64,000 nucleotides of DNA from Marinomonas agarivorans (GCA_002173415.2 NHNK02000012.1:45403-109402); one strand, 5' to 3'. Positions 1 through 8,404 are shown, numbered from the stretch's first letter. Made by a program: numbers and translations. Notes: generated by a model from the letters alone, not told the origin.

Positions 1-479
1 CCGAAGCCATTCATGCTCGCTTTGTTGCCAGTGGCTTCCCACAGGACGTTGCCATTATCATTGATACATCACGTAATGGCTGGGGCGGTCCTAATCGTCC
101 AACAAGTGCCAACAATAATGCCGCAACAGAAGACCAATATGTTATGGACAGCAAAATTGACCGTCGCGCCCATCGAGGACTTTGGTGTAACGTCTCAGGA
201 GCCGGTATTGGTGAACGCCCACAAGCTCTACCATTTGGTGCAAGCCATGTGATAGAAGCCTATGTTTGGATCAAGCCACCAGGCGAATCGGACGGCACCA
301 GCGACAGCACACAAACCACACCAGATGATGAAGGTAAGAGTTTTGATCCTATGTGTGATCCAACATTTATCACACCAGCGGGCGTGCTAACTGGAGCAAT
401 GGATAATGCACCCTCATCAGGTAGTTGGTTCCACCAGCAGTTTAAAGATTTAGTTGAGAACGCTCACCCAGCGCTTTAA
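1..479 (+). CDS. GH6 family cellulase / cellobiohydrolase, C-terminal part only
   Basis: The gene runs in from before the window and is read in the frame starting at base 3, so the N-terminus and any signal peptide or binding module cannot be seen. The visible part carries hallmarks of glycoside hydrolase family 6: IIDTSRNGW near the left edge, then WCNVSGAGIGERP, then VWIKPPGESDGTSD. The last motif holds the conserved Lys, Glu and Asp of the GH6 active-site cleft. Family members cleave beta-1,4-glucan, usually outside the cell. The protein ends HPAL-stop at 477-479, shortly before a strong terminator. GH6 identity is firm; whether it acts endo or as a cellobiohydrolase cannot be told from this fragment. 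Confidence 0.9.
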   Translation, partial: EAIHARFVASGFPQDVAIIIDTSRNGWGGPNRPTSANNNAATEDQYVMDSKIDRRAHRGLWCNVSGAGIGERPQALPFGASHVIEAYVWIKPPGESDGTSDSTQTTPDDEGKSFDPMCDPTFITPAGVLTGAMDNAPSSGSWFHQQFKDLVENAHPAL

Positions 480-536
480 GACATTGGATACGTTGAATAA
501 AAAGCGCACAGGATGTGCATAACACACTAAATCACC

Positions 537-572
537 AAACCCCAGCCATTCATGCTGGGGTTTCTTCTTCAG
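537..572 (+). terminator. Rho-independent terminator after the GH6 gene
   Basis: A perfect 10-bp stem (AAACCCCAGC / GCTGGGGTTT) with a 7-base loop is followed by TCTTCTTC. It lies about 60 bases after the cellulase stop and separates that gene from the photobiology cluster. Confidence 0.85.
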
Positions 573-702
573 GTGATGATTTTCTGTTTATCGGATTCAC
601 TAGCTCAAAAGGTAACTGTTTTTAACGGTACCATTTGTTAAAGAAATCCAATTCCCATACCGCCACGTAAAATAATTGGTTACTGAGATAAGACACAGCA
701 AA

Positions 703-1134
703 ATGAGAAAACTCTACGTTTATCTAACCTATGCCGGAGCATTGCCTTTTATTTTTTGCGCTGTCAGCTTGATATTAAATATTAAGACCTGGCCATGGCT
801 TGGTGGTGTTGACAATATCATGAGCCTTTATGCTCTGGCGATTGCGACATTTTTAGCTGGTAGTCATTGGGGGCAGCATTTATCGATTGTTGGCAAATGG
901 CAAGATTACCTTAGTCTTTCCAGCAATTTCATAACGGTAGCGCTTTGGTTGGCATTTCTAACATTGCCTTTTCGCGTCTTGCTGTTGGTCTTTATCGCCG
1001 CCTTTCTCATTTTATTACTCATTGATTTACAACTAGTGCGCCATAACTGGATTGATAAAACCTATTTTCGAACCCGTTGCGTAATTACTGCTATTGTTAT
1101 TATGACACTGATTGTTACTTGGGGAACTACTTAG
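703..1134 (+). CDS. DUF3429 family inner-membrane protein
   Basis: A protein of about 143 residues with four to five hydrophobic segments. It opens MRKLYVYLTYAGALPF and has the LAGSHWGQHL-type motif between helices that I associate with DUF3429. No biochemical role is known to me. The ATG at 703 is preferred because the conserved start matches family members; an in-frame TTG at 676 would add nine unsupported residues. Its TAG stop falls inside a 36-bp tandem duplication (1115-1187), and the flavin oxidoreductase starts 57 bases later. Linkage to photolyases suggests a place in the same light-responsive set, which is inference. Confidence 0.75.
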   Translation: MRKLYVYLTYAGALPFIFCAVSLILNIKTWPWLGGVDNIMSLYALAIATFLAGSHWGQHLSIVGKWQDYLSLSSNFITVALWLAFLTLPFRVLLLVFIAAFLILLLIDLQLVRHNWIDKTYFRTRCVITAIVIMTLIVTWGTT

Positions 1135-1187
1135 AAAGCTACTTGGAACGTTACTTGGGGAACTACTTGGAAAGCTACTTGGGGAGC
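1115..1187 (+). repeat. 36-bp tandem duplication across a gene end
   Basis: Two adjacent copies (1115-1150 and 1151-1187) share the core TTACTTGGGGAACTACTT and differ by few bases. The TAG stop of the DUF3429 gene lies in copy 1; the corresponding triplet in copy 2 is TGG. The repeat ends just before the ATG of the next gene. Confidence 0.85.
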
Positions 1188-1190
1188 TGC

Positions 1191-2174
1191 ATGACAAAAA
1201 TTGCAATCATTGGTTCAGGCCTGACCGCCTTATCAATTGCTAACTTATTAAAACAAAAAGCCGATATCACTTTATTCGAAAAAGCCCGTGGCGTCAGTGG
1301 GCGCATGTCAACCCGACGTGCTACTCCTTACGTTTTTGATCACGGAGCACAATATTTCACCGCTCGAACAAAAGCCTTTCAAACCTTTATCCAGCCCCTC
1401 ATCAGTCAAGGCATCATTGCACGCTGGAATGCTCGCTGCATCAAACTCGACGACAGTCAAACCGCTGAATATTTAGATTGGCTGCACGATGAGCCTCGTT
1501 ATGTGGGCGTTCCCGCTATGAATAGCGTTACTAAATATTTGGCTCAAGGCTTAACCGTACATCTCAACACCAAAATTGTTGCGTTAGAGTATGATAATAC
1601 ATGGCATTTACTCGATGAGAATGGCCAAACCTATAAAGGGTTCGACTGGGTAATTTCCACCTTGCCATCCCCGCAAGCCGCTGCACTTTTACCAGAAACA
1701 TTCAAATATCACGCGGATATTGATAATCATGATATGCAGGCTTGTTTTGCCCTTATGTTGGGGTTTGAGGAAGCCTTATCGCTGCCGTTCGATGCCGCAC
1801 AGGTGGCCAATGCAGACATCAGTTGGATCGCGGTGAACAATCAAAAACCTGGGCGCTCGCACCCTTATTCACTCACCATTCATTCCTCGGCTGCATACGC
1901 GGAGCAGCATATTGATAATAACCGCGACAAAGTAATGCAACACTTACTGGACGAAGCAAGCCGTTTCGTTGGTCAGGATTTACACCGAGCCACATACAAA
2001 ACGCTGCATGGTTGGCGTTATGCTAGCAATGTTAAACGTGATCCCACTCCACTTTTTTTAGACGATCAACTCAAGCTTGCAGCGTGTGGAGATTGGTGTT
2101 CTGGCGGCCGAGTTGAAGGCGCGTTTACCTCTGCTTACCAACTGGCAACAGCGCTAGAAGAGACCGTACTATGA
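1191..2174 (+). CDS. FAD/NAD(P)-dependent oxidoreductase, renalase/amine-oxidase-like
   Basis: A 327-residue flavoprotein. The N-terminus MTKIAIIGSGLTALSIANLL is the Rossmann GxGxxx dinucleotide loop, followed by LFEKARGVSGRMSTRR, the second FAD-contacting segment, and FDHGAQYFTAR typical of renalase-like amine oxidases. A C-terminal CGDWCSGGRVEGAFTSA contacts the flavin. The start at 1191 is chosen because the Rossmann strand begins there; the longer frame upstream only reads through the tandem repeat. The gene overlaps the next one by ATGA (stop 2172-2174, start 2171), so they are probably translationally coupled. Members of this group often sit beside photolyase genes. The substrate is unknown. 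Confidence 0.85.
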   Translation: MTKIAIIGSGLTALSIANLLKQKADITLFEKARGVSGRMSTRRATPYVFDHGAQYFTARTKAFQTFIQPLISQGIIARWNARCIKLDDSQTAEYLDWLHDEPRYVGVPAMNSVTKYLAQGLTVHLNTKIVALEYDNTWHLLDENGQTYKGFDWVISTLPSPQAAALLPETFKYHADIDNHDMQACFALMLGFEEALSLPFDAAQVANADISWIAVNNQKPGRSHPYSLTIHSSAAYAEQHIDNNRDKVMQHLLDEASRFVGQDLHRATYKTLHGWRYASNVKRDPTPLFLDDQLKLAACGDWCSGGRVEGAFTSAYQLATALEETVL

Positions 2175-2401
2175 ACCAACCAATCGATAATATTCATGAA
2201 ATTGTTGCCATGGCATGGTGCGATAAAACCGCCTTTGAAGACATACAGGCCCTCACCGATTTGTCCGAACCACAAGTGATTGCCATTATGCGCCAACACT
2301 TGCGCCCTTCCAGCTTTCGTTTGTGGCGTAAACGCGTTTCTGGCCGCGTGGCTAAACACAGAAAAAGACAAACATCACCCAATATGAGAAAGAGAGATTA
2401 G
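2171..2401 (+). CDS. TIGR03643 / DUF2805 family protein
   Basis: A 76-residue basic protein containing IHEIVAMAWCDKTAFEDIQALTDLSEPQVIAIMRQHLRPSSFRLWRKRVSGR (quoted in family-typical pieces: EIVAMAWCDKTAFEDI, then SSFRLWRKRV). This matches the small TIGR03643/DUF2805 family, whose middle looks like a helix-turn-helix. The function is not established. It sits between the flavin oxidoreductase (4-base overlap) and the photolyase (gap of 9 bases), the position I expect for this family. Confidence 0.85.
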   Translation: MNQPIDNIHEIVAMAWCDKTAFEDIQALTDLSEPQVIAIMRQHLRPSSFRLWRKRVSGRVAKHRKRQTSPNMRKRD

Positions 2402-2410
2402 GTCAAGCAA

Positions 2411-3940
2411 ATGAACATCGTGTGGTTCAAACGGGATTTACGCATTGAGGATAACGCCGCATTATCAGAAGCCGCGCGCTTGGGGCCCGTTTTACCCCTC
2501 TACATTTTTGAACCTGAACTGTGGCAACAACCTGACATGAGTTACCGTCACTATGTTTTTCTTACCCAATGCTTGCAAGAGCTGGATCAATCCTTAACCG
2601 CGCTGGGTCAGAGGCTCATTATTAAAGTCGGCAATGCGGTTGATGTACTCACTCAACTTGCTCAACAGCATTCTATTGATGCGCTATGGTCACATCAGGA
2701 AACAGGAAATCACTGGACCTACACCAGAGACAAAGCCGTCAAACACTGGTGTCGATCGCAACAAATCCCATGGTATGAACCAACGCAAAATGGCGTTATT
2801 CGTGGCTTAAAAGATCGTGATGGTTGGGCGGCTCGTTGGTATACACAAATGGCTCGCCCTATTCTCACCGCCCCAACAGCACTTAATTATGTTGACGAGG
2901 CAACAGATACCTTACCCACAGCAAACGCCCTAGGGTTGCAAGAAGAGAATAGCAACCACAGGCAAAAAGGCGGTCGTAGCCAAGCCTTGGCCTTGCTCAA
3001 CAGTTTTCTTTATCGGCGAGGTGAATACTACACTCAAGCCATGTCGTCACCCGTAACTGCATTTGATAGCTGTTCGCGCTTATCGGCTCACTTGGCGTTT
3101 GGCACGCTCTCGATTCGAGAAGTGTTTCAAATCACGGAGCGACGCCACAAAGAATTAAAGAAAATGCCAGACGCAGTGAAAGGCAAATGGCCCAGTGCCT
3201 TGCGTTCTTTTTCTGGTCGTTTACGCTGGCACTGCCATTTCATACAAAAGCTGGAAGATGAGCCAGACATTGAGTTTGAGAATATGCACCCTGCCTATAA
3301 GACGTTGCGAGAAGACACCCTCAACCCAGACCATCTACACGCATGGCAAACGGGTCAAACAGGCTATCCAATGATCGATGCCTGTATGCGTGCGTTAATA
3401 ACAACCGGCTGGTTAAACTTTCGTATGCGAGCGATGGTGATGAGTTTTGCCAGTTACCATTTGTGGTTGCACTGGCGCCAACCCGCTTTGTATTTGGCCC
3501 AGCTTTTTATCGATTATGAGCCAGGCATTCACTACAGTCAGGTACAAATGCAATCTGGCACGACAGGTATCAACGCCATTCGTATTTATAACCCAATTAA
3601 GCAAGGCATAGACCAAGACCCAGAAGGGGTATTTATTCGCCAATGGGTACCAGAGCTGCGGGATGTTGACCGCGAATTTATCCATACGCCTTGGTTAGCA
3701 AGCTCACAAATTAATGATTACCCCATGCCCATTGTGGATGAACAAATCGCTCGCAGAACCGCGGCAGACAAAATCTATACCCTGAGAAAAAATGACCCTG
3801 CCCACAAGACCACCGCCAAACAGATTGCCAATAAACATGGCAGTCGCAAATCAGGCTTACCTAAAACCAGCCGAAAGAAAAAGAAGGCACAACCTGACCA
3901 TTCACAACTTGATCATCCACAAAGAGAACTGCCATTTTGA
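2411..3940 (+). CDS. Cryptochrome / deoxyribodipyrimidine photolyase family protein
   Basis: A 509-residue flavoprotein. The N-terminal MNIVWFKRDLRIEDNAAL opens the photolyase alpha/beta antenna domain (roughly residues 1-135). The FAD-binding helical domain follows, with GRLRWHCHF, GYPMIDACMRAL, TGWLNFRMRAMVMSF and NPIKQGIDQDPEG. These C-terminal segments form the FAD pocket of photolyases and cryptochromes. The extreme C-terminus is a Lys-rich tail (SRKKKKA). The likely job is light-driven repair of pyrimidine dimers or blue-light sensing; sequence alone does not decide. It overlaps the next photolyase by 4 bases (TTGA). Confidence 0.88.
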   Translation: MNIVWFKRDLRIEDNAALSEAARLGPVLPLYIFEPELWQQPDMSYRHYVFLTQCLQELDQSLTALGQRLIIKVGNAVDVLTQLAQQHSIDALWSHQETGNHWTYTRDKAVKHWCRSQQIPWYEPTQNGVIRGLKDRDGWAARWYTQMARPILTAPTALNYVDEATDTLPTANALGLQEENSNHRQKGGRSQALALLNSFLYRRGEYYTQAMSSPVTAFDSCSRLSAHLAFGTLSIREVFQITERRHKELKKMPDAVKGKWPSALRSFSGRLRWHCHFIQKLEDEPDIEFENMHPAYKTLREDTLNPDHLHAWQTGQTGYPMIDACMRALITTGWLNFRMRAMVMSFASYHLWLHWRQPALYLAQLFIDYEPGIHYSQVQMQSGTTGINAIRIYNPIKQGIDQDPEGVFIRQWVPELRDVDREFIHTPWLASSQINDYPMPIVDEQIARRTAADKIYTLRKNDPAHKTTAKQIANKHGSRKSGLPKTSRKKKKAQPDHSQLDHPQRELPF

Positions 3941-5535
3941 GTAATTTATGCTTTATTTTAGGTGATCAGCTTTCCTTCTCCCTTTCTAGTCTGCAACACA
4001 TAAACCCAACACAAGATGTCATCCTCATGTGCGAAGTATGGGATGAAGCCACTTATGTTAAACATCACAAAAAGAAAATCGCTTTTCTATTCACAGCAAT
4101 GCGCCACTTTGCAGCCAGCCTACGAGAAAAAGGCTATCAGGTGATATACATCAGGTTAGACGACCCAGAAAATACGGGCTCATTTCAGGGTGAAGTACAG
4201 CGCCTTCTGCAAACTGGCCACTATAATCGTCTTATTGTCACACAACCTGGTGAATATCGCGTGTTAGCCGACATGCAGCAATGGCAATCACTGTTCAATC
4301 TGCCGGTTGATATTCTGCCAGATACCCGATTTTTGTGTTCGATTGAGGAATTCCAACAATGGGCCCAAGGGCGCAAACAACTGCGTATGGAATACTTTTA
4401 TCGAGAGATGCGCAAAAAATACCGCATTCTTATGCAAAATGATGAACCAATTGGTGGCCAATGGAATTACGATGCGGAAAATCGCAAACCTCCTAGAAAG
4501 GGGCTAAACATTCCTGCTCCTTACTCTCGATCAAATGAAGCACAACAGAAATCGCAACACTCTTCTCAACCAATCGCTCAACCAATCGCTCAACAAGCGA
4601 TGGCGAGCCAAACCATTCTCCAAGATGTGCTCGCCCTTGTGGCAAAACGATTCAGTGATCACTTTGGTGATTTGGAACCGTTTTATTTTGCTGTTACCCG
4701 TTCTGAAGCCTTGGAGGTGTTAGCTCAGTTCATCCAACAACGCCTACCCTACTTTGGTGACTATCAAGACGCCATGCTGCAAGGCGAACCATGGATGTAC
4801 CATTCTCATATCAGCTTTTATCTAAACTGCGGTCTTTTAGAACCCTTAGAATGCATTCATGCCGCTGAACAAGCCTATTTTTCAGGGACAGCATCACTCA
4901 ATGCGGTAGAAGGCTTTGTGCGCCAAATTTTGGGCTGGCGTGAATACGTGCGTGGTATTTACTGGCTCACCATGCCAACCTATAAGGAAGCCAACTTTTT
5001 CGAGGCAACACGCCCATTACCTTCCTTCTATTGGCATGCAAAAACCGACATGAACTGTTTGCACCAATGCATTTCTGAAACCCAACGCCACGCTTATGCC
5101 CATCATATTCAACGCCTAATGGTATTAGGTAACTTTGCCTTACTCGCTGGCATCGCTCCCCATGAGGTGAATGAATGGTTTTTAATTGTGTATGCCGATG
5201 CCTACGAATGGGTCGAACTGCCTAACGTTTCTGGCATGATTCTCTTTGCCGATGGTGGTTATCTCGCCAGTAAACCCTACGCCGCTGGAGGCAGCTACAT
5301 CAACAAAATGTCAGACTATTGCAAACAATGCCGTTATAAAGTCACCGTAAAAAATGGCCCAGATGCCTGTCCTTTCAACTACCTCTATTGGGACTTTTTA
5401 GCGAGAAATCGAGCAAAGCTACAAAGCAATCATCGCCTTGGCATGATGTACAAAACCCTTGATCGCATGAGTGACGAAAAAAGACGCGCCATCCAACAAG
5501 ACAGCCAGATTTTTCTTAACCAACTCGATGCTTAA
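3937..5535 (+). CDS. phrB: Iron-sulfur bacterial cryptochrome/photolyase, (6-4) photolyase type
   Basis: A 532-residue member of the DPRP family (COG3046), opening LCFILGDQLS. Four cysteines fit the 4Fe-4S ligands: C374, then C462, C465 and C478 (the last three in CKQCR and DACPF). The 88-residue gap between the first two equals that in Agrobacterium PhrB as I remember it. Family proteins bind FAD, a lumazine antenna and a 4Fe-4S cluster, and repair (6-4) photoproducts. The start is TTG at 3937, overlapping the upstream stop; no in-frame ATG lies closer than residue 32, which is inside the conserved domain. A 12-bp tandem repeat (SQPIAQPIAQQ, near 4569-4593) sits in an interdomain linker. Confidence 0.9.
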   Translation: MSNLCFILGDQLSFSLSSLQHINPTQDVILMCEVWDEATYVKHHKKKIAFLFTAMRHFAASLREKGYQVIYIRLDDPENTGSFQGEVQRLLQTGHYNRLIVTQPGEYRVLADMQQWQSLFNLPVDILPDTRFLCSIEEFQQWAQGRKQLRMEYFYREMRKKYRILMQNDEPIGGQWNYDAENRKPPRKGLNIPAPYSRSNEAQQKSQHSSQPIAQPIAQQAMASQTILQDVLALVAKRFSDHFGDLEPFYFAVTRSEALEVLAQFIQQRLPYFGDYQDAMLQGEPWMYHSHISFYLNCGLLEPLECIHAAEQAYFSGTASLNAVEGFVRQILGWREYVRGIYWLTMPTYKEANFFEATRPLPSFYWHAKTDMNCLHQCISETQRHAYAHHIQRLMVLGNFALLAGIAPHEVNEWFLIVYADAYEWVELPNVSGMILFADGGYLASKPYAAGGSYINKMSDYCKQCRYKVTVKNGPDACPFNYLYWDFLARNRAKLQSNHRLGMMYKTLDRMSDEKRRAIQQDSQIFLNQLDA

Positions 5536-5536
5536 A

Positions 5537-5620
5537 GAAGGTGCCTAGAGCTAGAGAAAGTGCTTAGAGAAAAGTGCTTAGAGAAAATACCTAGAGAAAG
5601 CACCTAGAGAAAGCGCTTAG
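5537..5620 (+). repeat. 13-bp tandem repeat just after phrB
   Basis: Starting one base after the phrB stop codon are about five or six imperfect copies of GAGAAAGTGCTTA (13-14 bp each), filling the gap to the next gene. Unit length varies by one base, as slippage would give. Confidence 0.85.
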
Positions 5621-5625
5621 CAGTT

Positions 5626-5775
5626 ATGAAAATGATTAAAAAACGTCACCTACCACACAAAGTCTGCCCTGTTTGCCAGCGCCCTTTCACATGGCGCAAA
5701 AAATGGGAAAAGGTATGGGACGAGGTAAAGTATTGTTCAAAGGCCTGTGCTCGTAACAGAAAATGCCAGCCATAA
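5626..5775 (+). CDS. DUF2256 family small zinc-ribbon-like protein
   Basis: A 49-residue protein: starts [17 protein letters not shown], then [19 protein letters not shown], then [12 protein letters not shown]. The CPVC and YCSKAC pairs form a probable four-Cys zinc site, and [14 protein letters not shown] is the family signature of DUF2256. Family members are usually found beside photolyase/cryptochrome genes, as here. The function is unknown. It is the last gene of the photobiology cluster and is separated from phrB only by the tandem repeat. Confidence 0.85.
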   Translation: MKMIKKRHLPHKVCPVCQRPFTWRKKWEKVWDEVKYCSKACARNRKCQP

Positions 5776-5910
5776 CACTACACCTTACTAATAGAAGAAC
5801 ATATTAGGATCTATTCCTTGACTGTAGCCATGTCGATAATGTCACGACCGCATTTACAAATTTAAAAATGATCACTATGCTTATCATTATAGGATATTTT
5901 GGTAACTGTA

Positions 5911-6237
5911 ATGATCAAAACGAACCCAACAAAACGCAGTGCAATAGTCTTTCCCAAACATCAAAAGGTGCTGGCGCAATTAGGCGAAAATATAAAACTT
6001 GCCTATAAACGTCGCGGTTATACCCAAAGCCAACTCTCAGAGCGCACAGGGTTAAGTCGATTAACCATTCGCAAAATTGAACAAGGTGATACCAAAGTTT
6101 CTATTGGCCATTATGTTCTTGTGCTCAGTGTTTTAGGACTAGTAGAAGACTTTGCTCATGTTGCCAGTGACGATGAACTCGGTCGCAAATTACAAGATAT
6201 AAAATTATTACGTAATCAAAAAGGAAAAGCCGAGTGA
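5911..6237 (+). CDS. HipB-like XRE-family transcriptional regulator (orphan antitoxin)
   Basis: A 108-residue protein with one helix-turn-helix of the Cro/CI (XRE) type: LGENIKLAYKRRGYTQSQLSERTGLSRLTIRKIEQGDTKVSIGHY, described in parts as RRGYTQSQLSERTGLS and TIRKIEQGD. Its stop overlaps the start of a hipA remnant (GTGA), the normal hipBA arrangement, so it most likely was the antitoxin and autorepressor of a type II HipBA module. An in-frame TTG at 5899 is an alternative start. The toxin partner is destroyed, leaving this as a possible standalone regulator. Confidence 0.85.
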   Translation: MIKTNPTKRSAIVFPKHQKVLAQLGENIKLAYKRRGYTQSQLSERTGLSRLTIRKIEQGDTKVSIGHYVLVLSVLGLVEDFAHVASDDELGRKLQDIKLLRNQKGKAE

Positions 6238-6436
6238 GTACAGAAATCTATGTTTTTGCTGATTGGGAGACGTTTTCCAGCCCTGCCTTAATTGGCACAT
6301 TACGCTCAACCCTACGGAAGCCAAAAGCATTAAAGATCAGGTACTGGAAAGTGTAAGTAGGTGGCAGGAGGTTGCGACAAGCGTCGGCATCAGTCGTAAT
6401 GAACAAGAATTGATGGCACCGGCATTTAATCTCTAA
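6234..6436 (+). pseudogene. hipA: hipA toxin remnant with a large internal deletion
   Basis: The frame opening at GTG 6234 gives MSTEIYVFADWETFSSPALIG, the N-terminus of HipA-family kinases. It runs out of frame and stops at 6357. In another frame the end of the same stretch reads LNPTEAKSIKDQVLESVSRW and QELMAPAFNL-stop, the usual HipA C-terminus. About 20 N-terminal and 45 C-terminal residues therefore remain of a protein normally over 400 residues long. The junction is near 6296-6310. No kinase core survives, so it cannot act as a toxin. Confidence 0.85.
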
Positions 6437-6480
6437 ACCTCGTCGCGTAAATTGGTGAGGCATACTTGTCCATACCTCAC

Positions 6481-6612
6481 TCAATTAAACACAATCAAAC
6501 CCAGTGTTAGGGCAGCAAATACGATCAGGCCAAACTGAAAACCTCGGCCTAATCGTCCTTTTAAATCTTGTCTTAACGCTTCGTATAAATCTGGAAAGGT
6601 GTGCGCAACAAA
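6481..6612 (-). pseudogene. Unidentified gene tail, minus strand
   Basis: The minus-strand frame ending at 6481 gives a plausible C-terminus: TFPDLYEALRQDLKGRLGRG followed by the membrane segment FQFGLIVFAALTLGLIVF-N-stop. Upstream it merges into sequence that is clearly a cydB remnant on the other strand, so it is truncated. I do not recognise the family. It may be a real gene fragment or chance; the amphipathic-then-hydrophobic pattern favours a fragment. Confidence 0.35.
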
Positions 6613-6614
6613 GG

Positions 6615-7008
6615 TTTTGGGATGCGAATGAAACCTGGTTAATTCTCGGTGTTGGTTTGTTGTTGGTTGCGTTCCCAATGGCTCTCCCCCATTCCCATAC
6701 TTACTGCCATCTTGGTTGTCTGGCTATTTTTCTTATTAAGGCGCATCCCGTTAGCGGGTGACAGGTTAAACTGGCTGCCATTTACCCTAACAATTGGCCT
6801 ATTTATTCTCAGTTTTTGTGGACTCGCCTACAGCTTTTTGCCCTATATCGTCCCTGAGCAAATGACCATAGTTGAATCCGCTGCTGCCCCTGACTCCTTG
6901 CTCATCATGCTCATTGGCGCTCTTATCGTATTACCTATTTTAGTAAGCTACACCGCACTTTCGTACTATATCTTCCGAGGGAAAGCCACTGACCTGAGAT
7001 ACGATTAA
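6615..7008 (+). pseudogene. cydB: cydB / cioB (cytochrome bd oxidase subunit II) remnant
   Basis: Two frames together resemble CydB. The first, from 6615, reads FWDANETWLILGVGLLLVAF, matching the WDGNETWL motif of subunit II. Near 6690 the frame shifts, and the rest reads GLAYSFLPYIVPEQMTIVES, AAAPDSLLIMLIGALIVLP and YTALSYYIFRGK up to the stop at 7008, the classic CydB C-terminus. The N-terminus and a large middle part are missing. No cydA is visible. It is a non-functional relic next to the hipA relic. Confidence 0.85.
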
Positions 7009-7083
7009 GTCGAACCTAGATTGAATATAACAAAGGCAATGTAGGCGACTGCTAATAGCTGATAGGAAAGCAAAAGTGATGTA

Positions 7084-7193
7084 TGCGGTGAATAGCACGT
7101 CTAATTACCGCATATTGTGCGGTGATTAAGTGGATTTTGCGGCGAATAAACCCCATAATTACCTTAAAAAATGCGGTGATTAATATGTGGATT
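7084..7193 (+). repeat. Duplicated 54-bp upstream element ending in the fic start codon
   Basis: The sequence TGCGGYGAWTA occurs four times, at 7084, 7118, 7138 and 7172, spaced 34, 20 and 34 bases. This is best read as a diverged tandem duplication of about 54 bp. Each half also carries TAATTACC before and TGGATTT after the second copy; in the right half that TGGATTT is codons 2-3 of fic. A CCGCATATTGTGCGG palindrome (7108-7122) lies in the left half. The elements may be operator sites, which is inference. Confidence 0.65.
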
Positions 7194-8288
7194 TACGAAC
7201 ATCAAAATTGGCCAAACTTTACATGGAACGCAGAAGCTCTGGCATCTAAGCTGGGTGATATACGGTATCGCCAAGGCCACTTGTTGGGGAAAATGAAAGG
7301 CCTTGGTTTTGAATTAGCACAAGAAGCTGCTCTTGATATGCTTACCAGCGATGTTGTCAAATCCTCTGCTATAGAAGGTGAAAATTTGGAACCTAAAGAG
7401 GTTCGTTCTTCTATAGCTCGTCGGCTCGGTATTCATATTGCTGGGCTCATCCCTACTAGCCGTGATGTAGAAGGCGTCGTAGAAATGATGCTAGATGCCA
7501 CACAAAAGTGCTCCAAGCCTCTGACAAAAGCGCGTCTATTTGATTGGCATGCAGCGTTATTCCCAACAGGACGTAGCGGCATGTATAAAATTACCGTTGG
7601 CGCTTGGCGAACCGTTGAAGCTGGCCCTATGCAAGTTGTTTCCGGTCCGATAGGTAACGAAAAGGTACATTTTGAAGCGCCAACAGCGGAACGCCTTGAA
7701 AAAGAAATGGAGACATTCCTTACATGGCTAGCGCATGAAGATAATACGGATCCAGTGATCAGGGCTGGTATTGCGCATTTATGGTTTGTGACGATCCACC
7801 CATTTGAAGATGGAAATGGTCGCATTGCTAGAGCAATTGGTGACATGGCATTAGCTCGCGCAGATGGTACATCCGATCGCTTTTACAGCCTCTCTTCTCA
7901 AATCGAAGCCGAACGCAAACACTATTACGATCGACTTGCCGCACAACAATGCGCCACGCCAGATATTACAGAATGGCTATCATGGTTTCTGGATTGCCTT
8001 GGGCGCGCCATTAGTAGCGCTGAAACAACACTTGGACATGTTTTATTCAAGGCACAACTTTGGCAGAGGATCAACCAAAAGCCTACCAATGATCGTCAGC
8101 GATTAATCATCAACCGTATGCTTGAAGAAAGCTTTGAAGGCTTCATGAACACATCCAAGTATGCCAAGCTGGCCAAGTGCTCAAATGATACTGCTTTGCG
8201 AGACATTCAGGAGCTAAAGAGCCGTGGCATTTTTATACAAAACACCAGCGGCGGACGCAGTACCAGTTATAGGCTACCAGACCACTAA
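7185..8288 (+). CDS. Fic family protein (DUF4172-Fic-HTH)
   Basis: A 367-residue protein. The N-terminal MWIYEHQNWPNFTWN is the DUF4172 opening. SAIEGEN at residues 61-67 matches the (S/T)xxxE(G/N) inhibitory helix, placed N-terminal to the catalytic core (class II Fic). The Fic motif HPFEDGNGR starts at H205. The C-terminus (about 300-367) looks like a winged helix with ALRDIQELKSRGIF. Fic proteins usually transfer AMP to target hydroxyls; class II enzymes also de-AMPylate. The ATG at 7185 is chosen over an upstream in-frame start at 7122 because DUF4172 proteins begin there. It stands alone between gene relics and metX, downstream of the duplicated element. Confidence 0.9.
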   Translation: MWIYEHQNWPNFTWNAEALASKLGDIRYRQGHLLGKMKGLGFELAQEAALDMLTSDVVKSSAIEGENLEPKEVRSSIARRLGIHIAGLIPTSRDVEGVVEMMLDATQKCSKPLTKARLFDWHAALFPTGRSGMYKITVGAWRTVEAGPMQVVSGPIGNEKVHFEAPTAERLEKEMETFLTWLAHEDNTDPVIRAGIAHLWFVTIHPFEDGNGRIARAIGDMALARADGTSDRFYSLSSQIEAERKHYYDRLAAQQCATPDITEWLSWFLDCLGRAISSAETTLGHVLFKAQLWQRINQKPTNDRQRLIINRMLEESFEGFMNTSKYAKLAKCSNDTALRDIQELKSRGIFIQNTSGGRSTSYRLPDH

Positions 8289-8354
8289 GGCTAAAATACG
8301 CCTTATGAACGCCAAACAGGCGCATTGCCACTTGAGAGGAAAAAATACATCAAT

Positions 8355-8380
8355 GGACACCCACATCAATGAACACCCAC
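8355..8380 (+). repeat. GACACCCA-type motif pair
   Basis: GGACACCCAC at 8355-8364 and GAACACCCAC at 8371-8380, each preceded by ATCAAT. These belong to the same motif family seen near the transposase at the right end. Confidence 0.55.
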
Positions 8381-8404
8381 AATTTATCAAAACCAACCTA
8401 AAAT

